Source of the DNA: DASPPF01 sp032906705
Lineage (GTDB): Archaea > Thermoproteota > Nitrososphaeria > Nitrososphaerales > Gagatemarchaeaceae
Direction: 5' to 3'
Assembly (NCBI GenBank): GCA_032906705.1
Contig: JAJTZC010000005.1
Coordinates: 1-64,000, forward strand
DNA length: 64,000 bases
The position numbers and the translations under genes are program-made. Below are positions 8,735-16,711 of this stretch, piece by piece. The notes beneath the pieces were generated by a model. The model saw nothing but the letters and a program-made list of their open reading frames with translations. It was not told the origin of the DNA and made no database searches. Position 1 is the first letter of the stretch. The number at the start of each line of letters is the position of its first letter.

Positions 8735-9334
8735 TCAGTCTACTTTCAGATTGACACCCCTGCCGCCCTTTGACTTTAGTGGCAGGGTAATCTCGAGAAT
8801 TCCGTTGTTGTACGTCGACTTCGCCCCCTGCGGGTCGACTACGTCGGGCAGGATCAGCTCCTTGAAGTACTTCCTGTTCTCTGTGTCCACGGAAATAGTG
8901 ACCGTCTTGTCCTGGACCATGACGTTGACGTCTTCCTTTCGGACTCCAGGGATCTCCGCTATCACCTTGACATCCTTTTCTGAGGTCACCACGTCGACCA
9001 GTGGCTCCCTCTTATCCTGAATCTCCTTCCAGGGCCTGCCTTCACCGCGTCTGACGTTCCCAAACTCACGCACCACAGGCTTGCCATCGGGCCCTACCGT
9101 CACCGAATAGCCGTAGACTATCGGGCCAATTTCCTTCTTGGTGCTTCCGTCGGGCAGCCTCCTTTCCCTGACCAAGTTCTTTGGAAGCTCCTTCTCCATC
9201 TCCTTGAACTGCTCTGAGAATGCGCGCTCCATCTGCCTCATCATGTCGTCGATGTCGCTGAAAGGCCAGTTGCCGAATGGAAACCCGCGTCGCCTCCTTC
9301 CGGGCATGCCCTCGTCGTCGTTGTTTTCGCTCAT
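8735..9334 (-). CDS. Small heat-shock protein (Hsp20/alpha-crystallin family)
   Basis: A 199-residue protein with an alpha-crystallin domain at about 105-199 (EPLVDVVTSEKDVKVIAEIPG, DVNVMVQDKTVTISV, NNGILEITLPL). An N-terminal arm of about 65 residues contains RRRRGFPFGNWPFSDIDDMMR. It would hold unfolding proteins in an ATP-independent way. Start MSENNDDEG: a TATA-like AGAATAAATC at about 9363-9372 (reverse strand) sits about 30 bp upstream, so the longer frame to 9439 is rejected. It faces away from htpX, another heat-stress gene, across about 100 bp. Confidence 0.9.
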   Translation of the reverse strand: MSENNDDEGMPGRRRRGFPFGNWPFSDIDDMMRQMERAFSEQFKEMEKELPKNLVRERRLPDGSTKKEIGPIVYGYSVTVGPDGKPVVREFGNVRRGEGRPWKEIQDKREPLVDVVTSEKDVKVIAEIPGVRKEDVNVMVQDKTVTISVDTENRKYFKELILPDVVDPQGAKSTYNNGILEITLPLKSKGGRGVNLKVD

Positions 9335-9437
9335 ACTCGTTCGTCCATCGAAACGTCCGCCAGATTTATTCTTTAGGCTCCACTCCTCAGGAAAGTATTT
9401 ACGCGGGCCGACGACGGCGAGCATTCGAGCGTAATCC

Positions 9438-10343
9438 ATGTTCGCCTCAATCTATGTGAAGATGTCCCTTCTCTTCGCTGTCCTGACTGCCTTGCTGATG
9501 GCTCTCGGCTACATAGTGGGGCTCTACTTCGGAGACCCGCTGACGTTCATGCTGCTCGGGCTTGGGCTGGCTGCAGTCTTCAACTTCGTGTCCTACTACT
9601 ACAGCGACTCAATAGTCATCAAGATGAGCAGGGCGAAGATAATCAACGAGAATGAGAACCCGACGCTGTTCAGGGTGGTGAGGAACGTGGCCCAGAAGGC
9701 CAACATACCGATGCCCAAGGTCGGCATAGTCGACTCGCCGCAGCCGAACGCGTTCGCAACCGGGAGGGGCCCGAACAAGGCCGTCGTATGTGCGACCTCC
9801 AGCATCCTCCAGACCCTCACCCCCGAGGAGCTTGAAGTGGTAATCAGCCATGAAATCGGGCACGTCGTCCACAGGGACGTGCTGATGTCGAGCATCGCAG
9901 CGACGATGGCAGGCGCTATCTCCTACATCGGGAACCTGGCAATGTTTTCCATCTGGTTCGGAGGAGGCAACAGCAGGAACAGGAACGGCAACTCATCTTT
10001 GCTGCTGCTGGTCGCTGCGATACTGATCCCAATCGGAGCTTCGTTCGTCCAGCTTGGAATCAGCAGGGGCGACGAGTACAGCGCGGACGAATACGGAGCG
10101 AAGCTGACGAGGAACCCAGGGGGACTGATCAGCGCGCTGACAAAAATATCGAACAAGGTTCAGACAAAGTCGTTCACGAGGACAGGCTCGAGCCCGCCCT
10201 CGCCGGCAACCGGTTCGCTCTGGATCGTGAACCCATTCAGGGGAGGCGCGATGGTCGAACTCTTCTCGACCCACCCGTCACTTCAGCACAGGGTGGAGAG
10301 GCTGAGGAAAGTAGGCAGGGAAATGAACTTGTATGTTCCCTAG
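9438..10343 (+). CDS. htpX: HtpX-like membrane zinc metalloprotease (M48)
   Basis: A 301-residue protease with two N-terminal membrane segments (about 10-30 and 35-55), the zinc motif HEIGH at 138-142, a further hydrophobic pair around 155-205, and the third-ligand region GDEYSADEYGA. M48B proteases degrade misfolded membrane proteins and are usually stress-induced. The Hsp20 gene divergently upstream fits that. The ATG at 9438 is about 40 bp below an AAAGTATTTAC TATA-like element. It overlaps the next, convergent gene by 4 bases. Confidence 0.92.
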   Translation: MFASIYVKMSLLFAVLTALLMALGYIVGLYFGDPLTFMLLGLGLAAVFNFVSYYYSDSIVIKMSRAKIINENENPTLFRVVRNVAQKANIPMPKVGIVDSPQPNAFATGRGPNKAVVCATSSILQTLTPEELEVVISHEIGHVVHRDVLMSSIAATMAGAISYIGNLAMFSIWFGGGNSRNRNGNSSLLLLVAAILIPIGASFVQLGISRGDEYSADEYGAKLTRNPGGLISALTKISNKVQTKSFTRTGSSPPSPATGSLWIVNPFRGGAMVELFSTHPSLQHRVERLRKVGREMNLYVP

Positions 10344-10780
10344 CCGGAGACCAGCCTTAGTATCGCCACCAGTGCGGCAAGCTCGAGCACCTCATCCCTC
10401 GACTCGGGCTTTTCTCCGGCCGGTTTTCGTTCCTGGGCCTGTTGCGTTGGAAAGCTAGGGAACATCGACGGGAACATTGCGGTCGGGAAGAGGGCGGGAA
10501 TGGTCGCTGCCCTTTGCTCTTCCGTGGGGGCAGAGGTCATCTGAACTTTCGGAGTCTCTTGCTTCGACTGGGGCGTTGTAGCTGCCAGGATGACTGACGG
10601 TGCGGGGGCAGGACGCCGCCTCTCAGGAGGGGTGGTCTGCGGCCTGGGAAGGGGCCGCCTCGACGGGACTACAAGAGCCGGGATGAGCAACAGGATGCCG
10701 AGGACAGAGACAGGATAGAATCCAGCACCAGCGCCCAGCACTATTAGGAAGAAAGAGAAGAGAGCGAGGCCACGGTTCAT
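10340..10780 (-). CDS. Small membrane protein with proline-rich tail, unknown function
   Basis: 146 residues. Two hydrophobic stretches fill residues about 5-42 (FSFFLIVLGAGAGFYPVSVL, then ILLLIPALVV). They are followed by about 90 residues rich in Pro, Arg, Thr and Gln, and a short hydrophobic C-terminal helix (ELAALVAILRLVSG). No family recognised. It lies between htpX (4-base overlap) and tRNA-Val. Codon use looks like that of its neighbours, so it is probably real. Confidence 0.6.
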   Translation of the reverse strand: MNRGLALFSFFLIVLGAGAGFYPVSVLGILLLIPALVVPSRRPLPRPQTTPPERRRPAPAPSVILAATTPQSKQETPKVQMTSAPTEEQRAATIPALFPTAMFPSMFPSFPTQQAQERKPAGEKPESRDEVLELAALVAILRLVSG

Positions 10781-10831
10781 TGTTGTCGCTAAGACGCAGA
10801 GCCCGCCAGATTGTAATAAGGATTGGTAAGG

Positions 10832-10937
10832 TGGGCCGGGGCGGATTTGAACCGCCGACCTTGGCGCGCGCAGACGCTTCGCCGTGTCAGAGCCTGACGC
10901 CAGATGTGACGTCCTAACCGAGCTAGACGACCGGCCC
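10832..10937 (-). tRNA. tRNA-Val (GAC) with two non-canonical introns
   Basis: Acceptor GGGCCGG/CCGGCCC, discriminator A, T-arm GGCGG-TTCAAAT-CCGCC. A 14-base insert, ACATCTGGCGTCAG, interrupts the 5' strand of the anticodon stem. A 17-base insert, AGCGTCTGCGCGCGCCA, lies between the anticodon stem and AGGTC. Removing both gives TCGCT-CTGACAC-GGCGA (anticodon GAC; one U-G pair) and a 75-nt tRNA. No other reading of the 106-nt gene gives a normal cloverleaf. Confidence 0.9.
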
Positions 10938-11098
10938 AGCAGCGGCCCCGCGCCTCAGCTCGTTTTTATCCTTAGAGCCGCGCGACGGCCAGCCAGACAC
11001 AGCGAGTAGATGCACTTCGTTCGACCTTTGTCGAGTCGAATCTGCGACGTTGTCGCTTCGATTAAATAGCCAGAGACCGAGCGCCGACTCGAAGGCAT

Positions 11099-12370
11099 TT
11101 GGACGGGAGTTCTGAGATTCCAGGTTTCTACAAGATGAGCATGGCCGAGAGGATGAACCTGGTCAAGAAGATGACCGGCCTGAGTGACGAAGAGGCGGGG
11201 GCTCTGGCCAACACGGGCGGGCTGCCCGGAGACGTGGCAGACAGGATGATCGAGAACGTCGTGGGAGGACTGACTATTCCCATGGGAGTGGCAGTAAACT
11301 TCAGGGTCAACGAGAAGGACTACCTCGTGCCTATGGCTCTCGAGGAGCCGTCGGTGGTCGCTGCGGCGAGCAACGCCGCGAAGATGGCCAGGGTCAGGGG
11401 CGGGTTCACGGTCACAAACACGGGTCCGGTCATGATCGGTCAGATACAGGTGATTGGTGCCCACGACCCCAATGGAGCGAGGATGAGGGTGATGAGCAGG
11501 AAGGCGGAGATGTTGAAGAAAGCGAACGACCAGGACCCCATGCTTCTCTCTCTCGGAGGCGGAGCGAAGGACCTGAACGTCAAGGTAGTTTCCTCAATCA
11601 AGGGGCCGATGGTCATAGCGGAGCTGATAGTGAACACAGGGGACGCGATGGGCGCCAACGCAGTGAACACGATGGCGGAGGCAGTGGCGCCGATGGTGGA
11701 GGAGGCGACAGGGGGAAGAGTCCTCCTGAGGATCATCTCCAACCTGGCGGACAGAAGGCTCGTCCGTGCGACGGCCGTGTTCGAGAAGGAGGCGATGGGC
11801 GGGGAGGAAGCCGTCGACGGGGTTGTCTACGCCTATGCATTCGCCGATGCCGACCCGTACAGGTGCGCGACGCACAATAAGGGCATCATGAACGGTGTGG
11901 TCGCTGTCGGCATAGCGTGCGGGCAGGACATCAGGGCCCTCGAGGCTGGGGCGCACAGCTACGCTTCCAGGAGCGGCTCCTACAAGCCGTTGACCACCTG
12001 GGAGAAGAATGCAGAGGGCGACTTGGTCGGAACGCTGGAGATGCCGATGGCCGTCGGCCTGGTCGGAGGGGCTTCGAGGACGCACCCAGCTGCGAAGGCA
12101 GCGATCAAGATTCTCGGAGTCAAGACGGCTGTCGAGCTCGCTGAAGTGATGGGCGCCGTGGGCCTCGCGCAGAACTTTGCCGCCCTGAGGGCGCTGTCTA
12201 CAGAAGGCATACAGAGGGGGCACATGAAACTTCATAGTCGGAACATAGCCGTATCGGCGGGAGCCACGGGGAAGCTGGTGGACCTGGTCGCTCAGAGGAT
12301 GGTTCAGGAGAAGAAGATCAGGATGGACAGGGCGAAGGAGATCCTCGACGAGCTCCAGAAGAGGGCCTAG
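11099..12370 (+). CDS. HMG-CoA reductase, class II type
   Basis: A 423-residue enzyme that reduces HMG-CoA to mevalonate, the committed step to archaeal isoprenoid lipids. Motifs fit the class II branch: MIENVVGGLTIPMGVAVNF, ALEEPSVVAAASNAAKMAR, TGDAMGANAVNTMAEAVAP, and CATHNKGIMNGVVAVGIACG with the conserved Lys and the C-terminal flap. Class II enzymes are otherwise known from Archaeoglobus, Thermoplasmata and many bacteria. Most Crenarchaeota and Thaumarchaeota use class I. The TTG start lies about 33 bp below GATTAAATAG at 11060-11069, consistent with a leaderless message. A degradative role is possible, but no catabolic partner genes are nearby. Confidence 0.88.
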   Translation: MDGSSEIPGFYKMSMAERMNLVKKMTGLSDEEAGALANTGGLPGDVADRMIENVVGGLTIPMGVAVNFRVNEKDYLVPMALEEPSVVAAASNAAKMARVRGGFTVTNTGPVMIGQIQVIGAHDPNGARMRVMSRKAEMLKKANDQDPMLLSLGGGAKDLNVKVVSSIKGPMVIAELIVNTGDAMGANAVNTMAEAVAPMVEEATGGRVLLRIISNLADRRLVRATAVFEKEAMGGEEAVDGVVYAYAFADADPYRCATHNKGIMNGVVAVGIACGQDIRALEAGAHSYASRSGSYKPLTTWEKNAEGDLVGTLEMPMAVGLVGGASRTHPAAKAAIKILGVKTAVELAEVMGAVGLAQNFAALRALSTEGIQRGHMKLHSRNIAVSAGATGKLVDLVAQRMVQEKKIRMDRAKEILDELQKRA

Positions 12371-12975
12371 GCAGTACCGTACGCAGTCTTCCTGGAGTGC
12401 TTGCCCATGTGTCCCTTGAACCGCTCTTCCTCCCAGACGTTCGCTCTCTCGTGGTAGCCGTACATCTCCCAGTACCCGTCCGAGTAGTCGCGGACGAACT
12501 CTATCCTGTTAAGCCACTTCGCGCTCTTCCACGCGTAGAGCTGCGGCATGAAGGGCCTGGCCGGGAAACCCTGCTCAGCGCTCAGGGACTTGCCGTTCAA
12601 CCGGAAGGCTACGATCGAATCCTCGTTCAGCGCGTCCTCGACCGGTACGGGCGCGGTGTACCCGTCGACGCAATGGAACATCACCCATTTCGCGGCCGGG
12701 TCGACTCCGGCGGGCTCCACCAGCTTCTTGATCTGTATGCCGTCCCATTCGACGTCCTTGATCGACCAGGAGGTTACGCAATGAAATGACCGCGTGTAAT
12801 GGAACAGGGAACCGGAGGTCAGCTGGTCGTAGGTGTACTCCAGCGGTTGCCTGACCATCCCGTCCACCCTGAGCTTCCAGTCCTTCGGGTCGACACGTGG
12901 GATGCTGAGAGCGGCGTAGATGACAAACTTCTTTCCCCAGACCTGCCCAGGCGGGAGCTGTTCCTGCGCTGTCAC
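12367..12975 (-). CDS. Molybdopterin-dependent oxidoreductase (sulfite oxidase fold)
   Basis: A 202-residue stand-alone Oxidored_molyb domain. The expected Mo-ligand cysteine is in SFHCVTSWSIKDVEWDG. The pterin-contacting segments FHCVDGYTAPVPVEDAL, GFPARPFMPQLYAWKSAKW and a C-terminal GYWEMYGYHERANVWEEERF are also present. There is no Tat signal, heme domain or dimerisation domain, so it is a small cytoplasmic member like the YuiH group rather than a full sulfite oxidase. The substrate is unknown. The start overlaps the stop of the upstream gene by 4 bases, and its 3' end overlaps the HMG-CoA reductase gene by 4 bases. Confidence 0.85.
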   Translation of the reverse strand: MTAQEQLPPGQVWGKKFVIYAALSIPRVDPKDWKLRVDGMVRQPLEYTYDQLTSGSLFHYTRSFHCVTSWSIKDVEWDGIQIKKLVEPAGVDPAAKWVMFHCVDGYTAPVPVEDALNEDSIVAFRLNGKSLSAEQGFPARPFMPQLYAWKSAKWLNRIEFVRDYSDGYWEMYGYHERANVWEEERFKGHMGKHSRKTAYGTA

Positions 12976-13481
12976 ACCCTCACCCCCAGGGTCACTAGGA
13001 ACCTCCTGAAGTCTTCTTCAGAAACCCATTCGACCTTCAGATAGTCGACGAGCTCGTCCTCGGTGAGACCGATTCTCCTTGCCTCCTTGACAGCGGCCCT
13101 GTACGCCTCAATCTCGGTAGGCCTGTCGACATAACTGTACGTCTCGTCCCAGAGTTCCTTCCCCTCCTTGTGCTGTCGTATGTGGACCAACTCGTGTATC
13201 ACGTCCAGGTAGATGTGCCTCTCGTGCCCCTCCCTGAGATACCTTGAGTTCACGACTATGGAGCCCTTCTCGTCGTTTATTCTCAGGTAGCCCCGGCTCT
13301 CGATTACTTCGACCGTCAGCTCAGCGAGGACCTTCTCTGTCTGCTCCCCGAAGATGGCCCTGACAGCCCCCACGCGTTCGAAGCCATCAAAGACGTGCTT
13401 GAAAGGCGCTGCACCAAGGCCGGCGCTCCTTTCTATTCGCACCCGGGGCTCCAAGGGGGACTGATTGGCATCCTTGGGCAT
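12972..13481 (-). CDS. Zincin-like protein with HExxH motif
   Basis: 169 residues from MPKDANQSPL. The core is YLDVIHELVHIRQHKEGKEL, an HELVH zinc-binding motif in a helix, followed by DRPTEIEAYRAAVKEARRIG, where Glu could be the third ligand. The pattern resembles ImmA/M78-like or WSS1-like small metallopeptidases, but the family is not certain. Translation is likely coupled: its start lies 2 bases before the stop of the upstream GNAT gene, and its own stop overlaps the molybdopterin gene. The longer frame start at 13532 would overlap the GNAT gene and is not preferred. Confidence 0.65.
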   Translation of the reverse strand: MPKDANQSPLEPRVRIERSAGLGAAPFKHVFDGFERVGAVRAIFGEQTEKVLAELTVEVIESRGYLRINDEKGSIVVNSRYLREGHERHIYLDVIHELVHIRQHKEGKELWDETYSYVDRPTEIEAYRAAVKEARRIGLTEDELVDYLKVEWVSEEDFRRFLVTLGVRV

Positions 13482-13482
13482 T

Positions 13483-14241
13483 TTAGTTTTCCTTCGCCAG
13501 GAAGTTCTTTCGGTAAAGCTTGGTGAAGCCACGTGCTAGGTAAAACGGCTCTGCCCCGTCAGATTCGAGCGTCTGCAAGCAGAGTCTGCGGCCCTCAGCA
13601 ATTGCAATCTCCTTCGCGCGTCCGATGAGCGTTCCGGCGACTCCCCTTCGCCTGAACTTGGGAAGCGTGCCCACGCAGTAGACTCCGGCCAGGCCCGGCG
13701 TCCTGAAGATTGCGAGCACCCCAGCCACCGAGCCTTCGAGCCTTGTTTGCAGTAGAGTCGCCTCTCTCAGCTTCTTCAAGCGGCGGGCTACCTTGGTCAC
13801 CGCCAGGAGCAGGCGCTCGTCTCCGTAGAAGGACTGAAGGTAGGCCCGCGACCAGTCATCGATGGAACAGGACGAGGAAACCGCGATGGTGGGGGCGGGG
13901 TCAGCTCGCGGCAAGTCGCTTGTAGACGCGAGAACGGTCATTGTGTCCACCATTCGATATCCCTTCCTGGTGAGCGCCTTTCTTCCAACCGTGCATTTAT
14001 CGTGGACGAGCAGGACCGGATCCAAGCCAAGGCTGCGGAAGCGACGCTCAACCCCCTCGAGTGAGGAGGAGATTCCCGCGCATGATAGGAAACCGGCCCG
14101 ATTGAAGAAGGGCTCCGCGAAATCCCTTGACGAAAGCATGTGTGTGTTCTTGTCGAGCCAACTGAGCTTGGCCCAGTTCGACCACCACCTCAGCTCGTTG
14201 AGTTCCAGGTCCCTTCTCCTAAGAAGTCCCAAGAAGATCAA
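13483..14241 (-). CDS. GNAT-family N-acetyltransferase
   Basis: 252 residues. The C-terminal half shows the acetyl-CoA fold: GVAGVL-like strand SVAGVLAIFRT, GVYCVGTLPKFRRRGVAGTL (the R/Q-x-x-G-x-A pyrophosphate loop) and GAEPFYLARGFTKLYR. The first 120 residues are a second, weaker GNAT-like half, so it may be a tandem-domain enzyme. The acceptor is unknown. It overlaps the end of the CysRS gene by 23 bases and belongs to the same leftward unit as cysS, the zincin and the molybdopterin oxidoreductase. Confidence 0.75.
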   Translation of the reverse strand: MIFLGLLRRRDLELNELRWWSNWAKLSWLDKNTHMLSSRDFAEPFFNRAGFLSCAGISSSLEGVERRFRSLGLDPVLLVHDKCTVGRKALTRKGYRMVDTMTVLASTSDLPRADPAPTIAVSSSCSIDDWSRAYLQSFYGDERLLLAVTKVARRLKKLREATLLQTRLEGSVAGVLAIFRTPGLAGVYCVGTLPKFRRRGVAGTLIGRAKEIAIAEGRRLCLQTLESDGAEPFYLARGFTKLYRKNFLAKEN

Positions 14242-15424
14242 CTCCCAGGATTCCCATCGCGGCGACAGCAGCGCTCAAGCGGGCCTCCTTCTTTCCCAAA
14301 TCATGTTCCTTTCCCGCTTCCCACAACCTTCTTTCCACCCAGGAAATCGCGTGTGGGGTGTCGAAATCGTCGTTCATGGATGTCTCAAATTGCGCGAGAG
14401 CTGCCAGATCACCAGCCTTCTCGGCGTCGAATCGGACCGCATCAGCAATCTCCCCTGCCGCGCGACGCATCCTTCGAAGACGGCTTGCTGCCGCGTTCAT
14501 GTCGGTCAGATCCATGTCCTTCCTGTAGTGAGTGCTGAGAAGGAATAATCGAAGTTCAGCGGCCGAGTAGTCCCGTAGCGCCTCCCTCACTGTCAATACG
14601 TTGCCTAGTGATTTCGACATCTTCCTCCCCTTCATGTTCACGTGGTGGGTATGGATCCAATACTTCACGACCGGCTTGATCCCGGTGAGGGACTCGGCTT
14701 GAGCTATCTCCGCCTCATGATGCGGGTAGACCAGCTCGTATGCTCCGCCGTGAATGTCATACTGAGGCCCGAGGATTGACATCGTGACCGCTGTATCCTG
14801 GATGTGCCACCCGGGAGAACCCAAACCCCAGGGACTGTTCCATTTACCTTTCACCAGCACATCAGGTCGCCAGAGGGAAAAGTCAGCGAGGTTCCGTTTC
14901 TTCGGAGATAGCTCGAGCGGGCGAAGAGCCAGGTCTTCCCTAGCCTGATGAGAGAGCCTCCCATATGCGGGGAACGTGGAGGTGTCGAAGTAGACAAACC
15001 CGTCGACCACGTATGCCCTCCGTCTGCTGATGAGCGTAGCGACCTCTTGAATCATAGTTTGTACGAAGGACGAGACCGATTCGAAGCGGGTGACCGCGGT
15101 GTTCCCCAACGACTTCATGTCCTCAAGGAAGCTGTTGGTGTAGCTGCGAGCAAGCGCCTCGGGATCCTGGCTGGATTCCGCGGAGGCCTGGGTTATCCGC
15201 TCGTCGATATCAGTTATGTTCATCAGGTAGTTCACCTCGTATCCCAGATGGGTAAGATACCTGGCTACAACGTCGTAGAATACCGAGGTCCTCGCGTGCC
15301 CGACGTGAATCAGGGACTGCACCGTCGGTCCGCAGACGAAAATGCTCACCTTGCCTGGCGTTAGCGGCCGGAAAAGCTGTTTCTTTCCGGTCATGGTATC
15401 GAACACTGCGAGTTGTCGGGGCAA
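14219..15424 (-). CDS. cysS: Cysteinyl-tRNA synthetase, short form
   Basis: 401 residues. It charges tRNA-Cys. It has the zinc/cysteine site start FVCGPTVQSLIHVGHART (HIGH variant HVGH), GWHIQDTAV, the zinc ligands in the HHEAEIAQAE region, and GRKMSKSLGN. A DALR helical bundle follows, and the protein ends at GILGVDLLGTS. Typical CysRS has about 460 residues; the small C-terminal mixed alpha/beta anticodon-recognition domain of about 60 residues appears absent. The start is leaderless, about 30 bp below a TAATACCC-like element shared with the divergent 15498 gene. Confidence 0.92.
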   Translation of the reverse strand: MPRQLAVFDTMTGKKQLFRPLTPGKVSIFVCGPTVQSLIHVGHARTSVFYDVVARYLTHLGYEVNYLMNITDIDERITQASAESSQDPEALARSYTNSFLEDMKSLGNTAVTRFESVSSFVQTMIQEVATLISRRRAYVVDGFVYFDTSTFPAYGRLSHQAREDLALRPLELSPKKRNLADFSLWRPDVLVKGKWNSPWGLGSPGWHIQDTAVTMSILGPQYDIHGGAYELVYPHHEAEIAQAESLTGIKPVVKYWIHTHHVNMKGRKMSKSLGNVLTVREALRDYSAAELRLFLLSTHYRKDMDLTDMNAAASRLRRMRRAAGEIADAVRFDAEKAGDLAALAQFETSMNDDFDTPHAISWVERRLWEAGKEHDLGKKEARLSAAVAAMGILGVDLLGTS

Positions 15425-15497
15425 CGGAATGTGGTCGCCGCGCTTCGTCCACGGGTATTAGCTTTTTCAACCTCAAAGGCAAGGGCGGCAGGCCAGG

Positions 15498-15785
15498 TTG
15501 TTCTACGAGAGGCGCATCGGATCTTTGGGCGCGCTGACAAAAGAAGCTACAGTAATGGACGCGGACTCGGGAATCAGGGTAGTCGGCAAGTATGCTGGAC
15601 GAAAGTGCTACGCATTCGTGAGCAGGTCTGGTTCGAGATACGCGGTGATGATATATGAAATCAAGGCCGGAAAGGGACGATTGCCGGGGAAAAGACTGGT
15701 TTCAGACGAAGTGGAAGGAGTGGAGAGCCTGCGGAGACTTCTGAAGAAGGTTATTGGCGGTCGTGTCGAGGCCTACGCCTACTGA
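15498..15785 (+). CDS. Small conserved-looking protein, unknown function
   Basis: 95 residues from a TTG, or 76 from the ATG at 15555 (MDADSGIRVVGKYAGRK). It is basic, alpha/beta in appearance, with a Gly-rich turn GKGRLPGKRLV and a C-terminal helix ESLRRLLKKVIGG. No domain recognised. It is divergent from cysS, sharing a TATA-like element at about 15452-15461. Composition matches real genes in the window. Confidence 0.5.
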   Translation: MFYERRIGSLGALTKEATVMDADSGIRVVGKYAGRKCYAFVSRSGSRYAVMIYEIKAGKGRLPGKRLVSDEVEGVESLRRLLKKVIGGRVEAYAY

Positions 15786-15850
15786 GCGGGCTCTGGAACC
15801 ACAGACCGCGTGATTAATTAGCGGGAGGATAGCGGCGACTACTGACCTAG

Positions 15851-16198
15851 ATGGAACGGCTCAAGGCTCTCCATGTGGTATACGCTAACTGGTGTCCCCA
15901 TTGCGTCCCCACAACGGTGGGGCCCATGCAGGCCACCGCCCAGACGCTCGGCGTGCCCTGTGTGCTGCACGATATAGACACGGATGACGAGAGGGTGGCG
16001 GATGAGATAGTGAAGAAATATGGCGACTGGTCGCCTGACTACCTCATCCCGCAAGTCTTCCTGGAGTTCGAGAACGGCGACTACAAGCACGTGCTGACCG
16101 GGTACCCTGAAGGCGTGGGCTTCACCAGGAGAGCCGTTGAGAACTTCCTGGGCAGCGACCTCTTCAGGGCGCTGACACCAGTCGGGCCCGTCCAATAA
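15851..16198 (+). CDS. Thioredoxin/glutaredoxin-like protein (CPHC)
   Basis: 115 residues with LHVVYANWCPHCVPTTVGPM, a CPHC active site after a first beta strand, then LHDIDTDDERVADEIVKKYG and the cis-Pro strand YLIPQVFLEFENGDYKHVLTGYPEG. A soluble thiol-disulfide oxidoreductase fold. The CPHC dipeptide is the one used by DsbA-like oxidants, so it could belong with the VKOR and DUF929 genes downstream; that link is inference. It abuts the convergent zinc-ribbon gene with no spacer. Confidence 0.75.
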   Translation: MERLKALHVVYANWCPHCVPTTVGPMQATAQTLGVPCVLHDIDTDDERVADEIVKKYGDWSPDYLIPQVFLEFENGDYKHVLTGYPEGVGFTRRAVENFLGSDLFRALTPVGPVQ

Positions 16199-16639
16199 TC
16201 AGCTACTGCAGGATGGGCAGAGCGTCCCGCTCCCCGAGATCGGTTTGACGTATGCGGAACCGCATTTCGAGCAGAGGAACAGGGCCGGGCGGTCGGGGTC
16301 GTTGCTCTTCGACGAACGGTAGTTCTGCGTCCAGTACGTGACGTTCAGCTCGGCACCGGCGATTCCCAAGTCCCAAGGGTGACGCTTGGCCACTCGCAGG
16401 TCGTCTTCCCTGATCGGAGTACGGCCCTCGAAAGCTGTTCCAAGGAAATTTCTCAGTCCTTCTGCGGTGTTCTGCCCGCCGTAGGCCATCACCTTGGACA
16501 CATATCCTCTCGGGCATGCGTAGCAGGCCAACAACGGCTCGCCATCTGTCAGGAACCTGAATGTGGCGTTTTGGTCGCAGTGGCCGTAGCATCTCTGGGG
16601 CTGCGAGAAGGCAGCGCTCACAACCTGCTTGATGTCCAC
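16199..16639 (-). CDS. Zinc-ribbon protein of unknown function
   Basis: 146 residues from a GTG (VDIKQVVSAAFSQ). An N-terminal cluster CYGHCDQNATF with a later CYAC, and a C-terminal ribbon CSKCGSAYVKPISGSGTLCPSC, suggest two zinc sites. The middle segment AKRHPWDLGIAGAELNVTYWTQNYRSS is not recognised. The frame continues to 16843, but that would overlap the aminopeptidase gene. A CGTTAAAC element at about 16662-16669 (reverse strand) suits a leaderless start at 16639. Confidence 0.6.
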   Translation of the reverse strand: MDIKQVVSAAFSQPQRCYGHCDQNATFRFLTDGEPLLACYACPRGYVSKVMAYGGQNTAEGLRNFLGTAFEGRTPIREDDLRVAKRHPWDLGIAGAELNVTYWTQNYRSSKSNDPDRPALFLCSKCGSAYVKPISGSGTLCPSCSS

Positions 16640-16711
16640 GCAGGTGAAAGCTGCTCCGGGGCGTTTAACGGTTCCTCGCGGATTAAATATCCCGCCAACG
16701 GGGCTTCGAGT

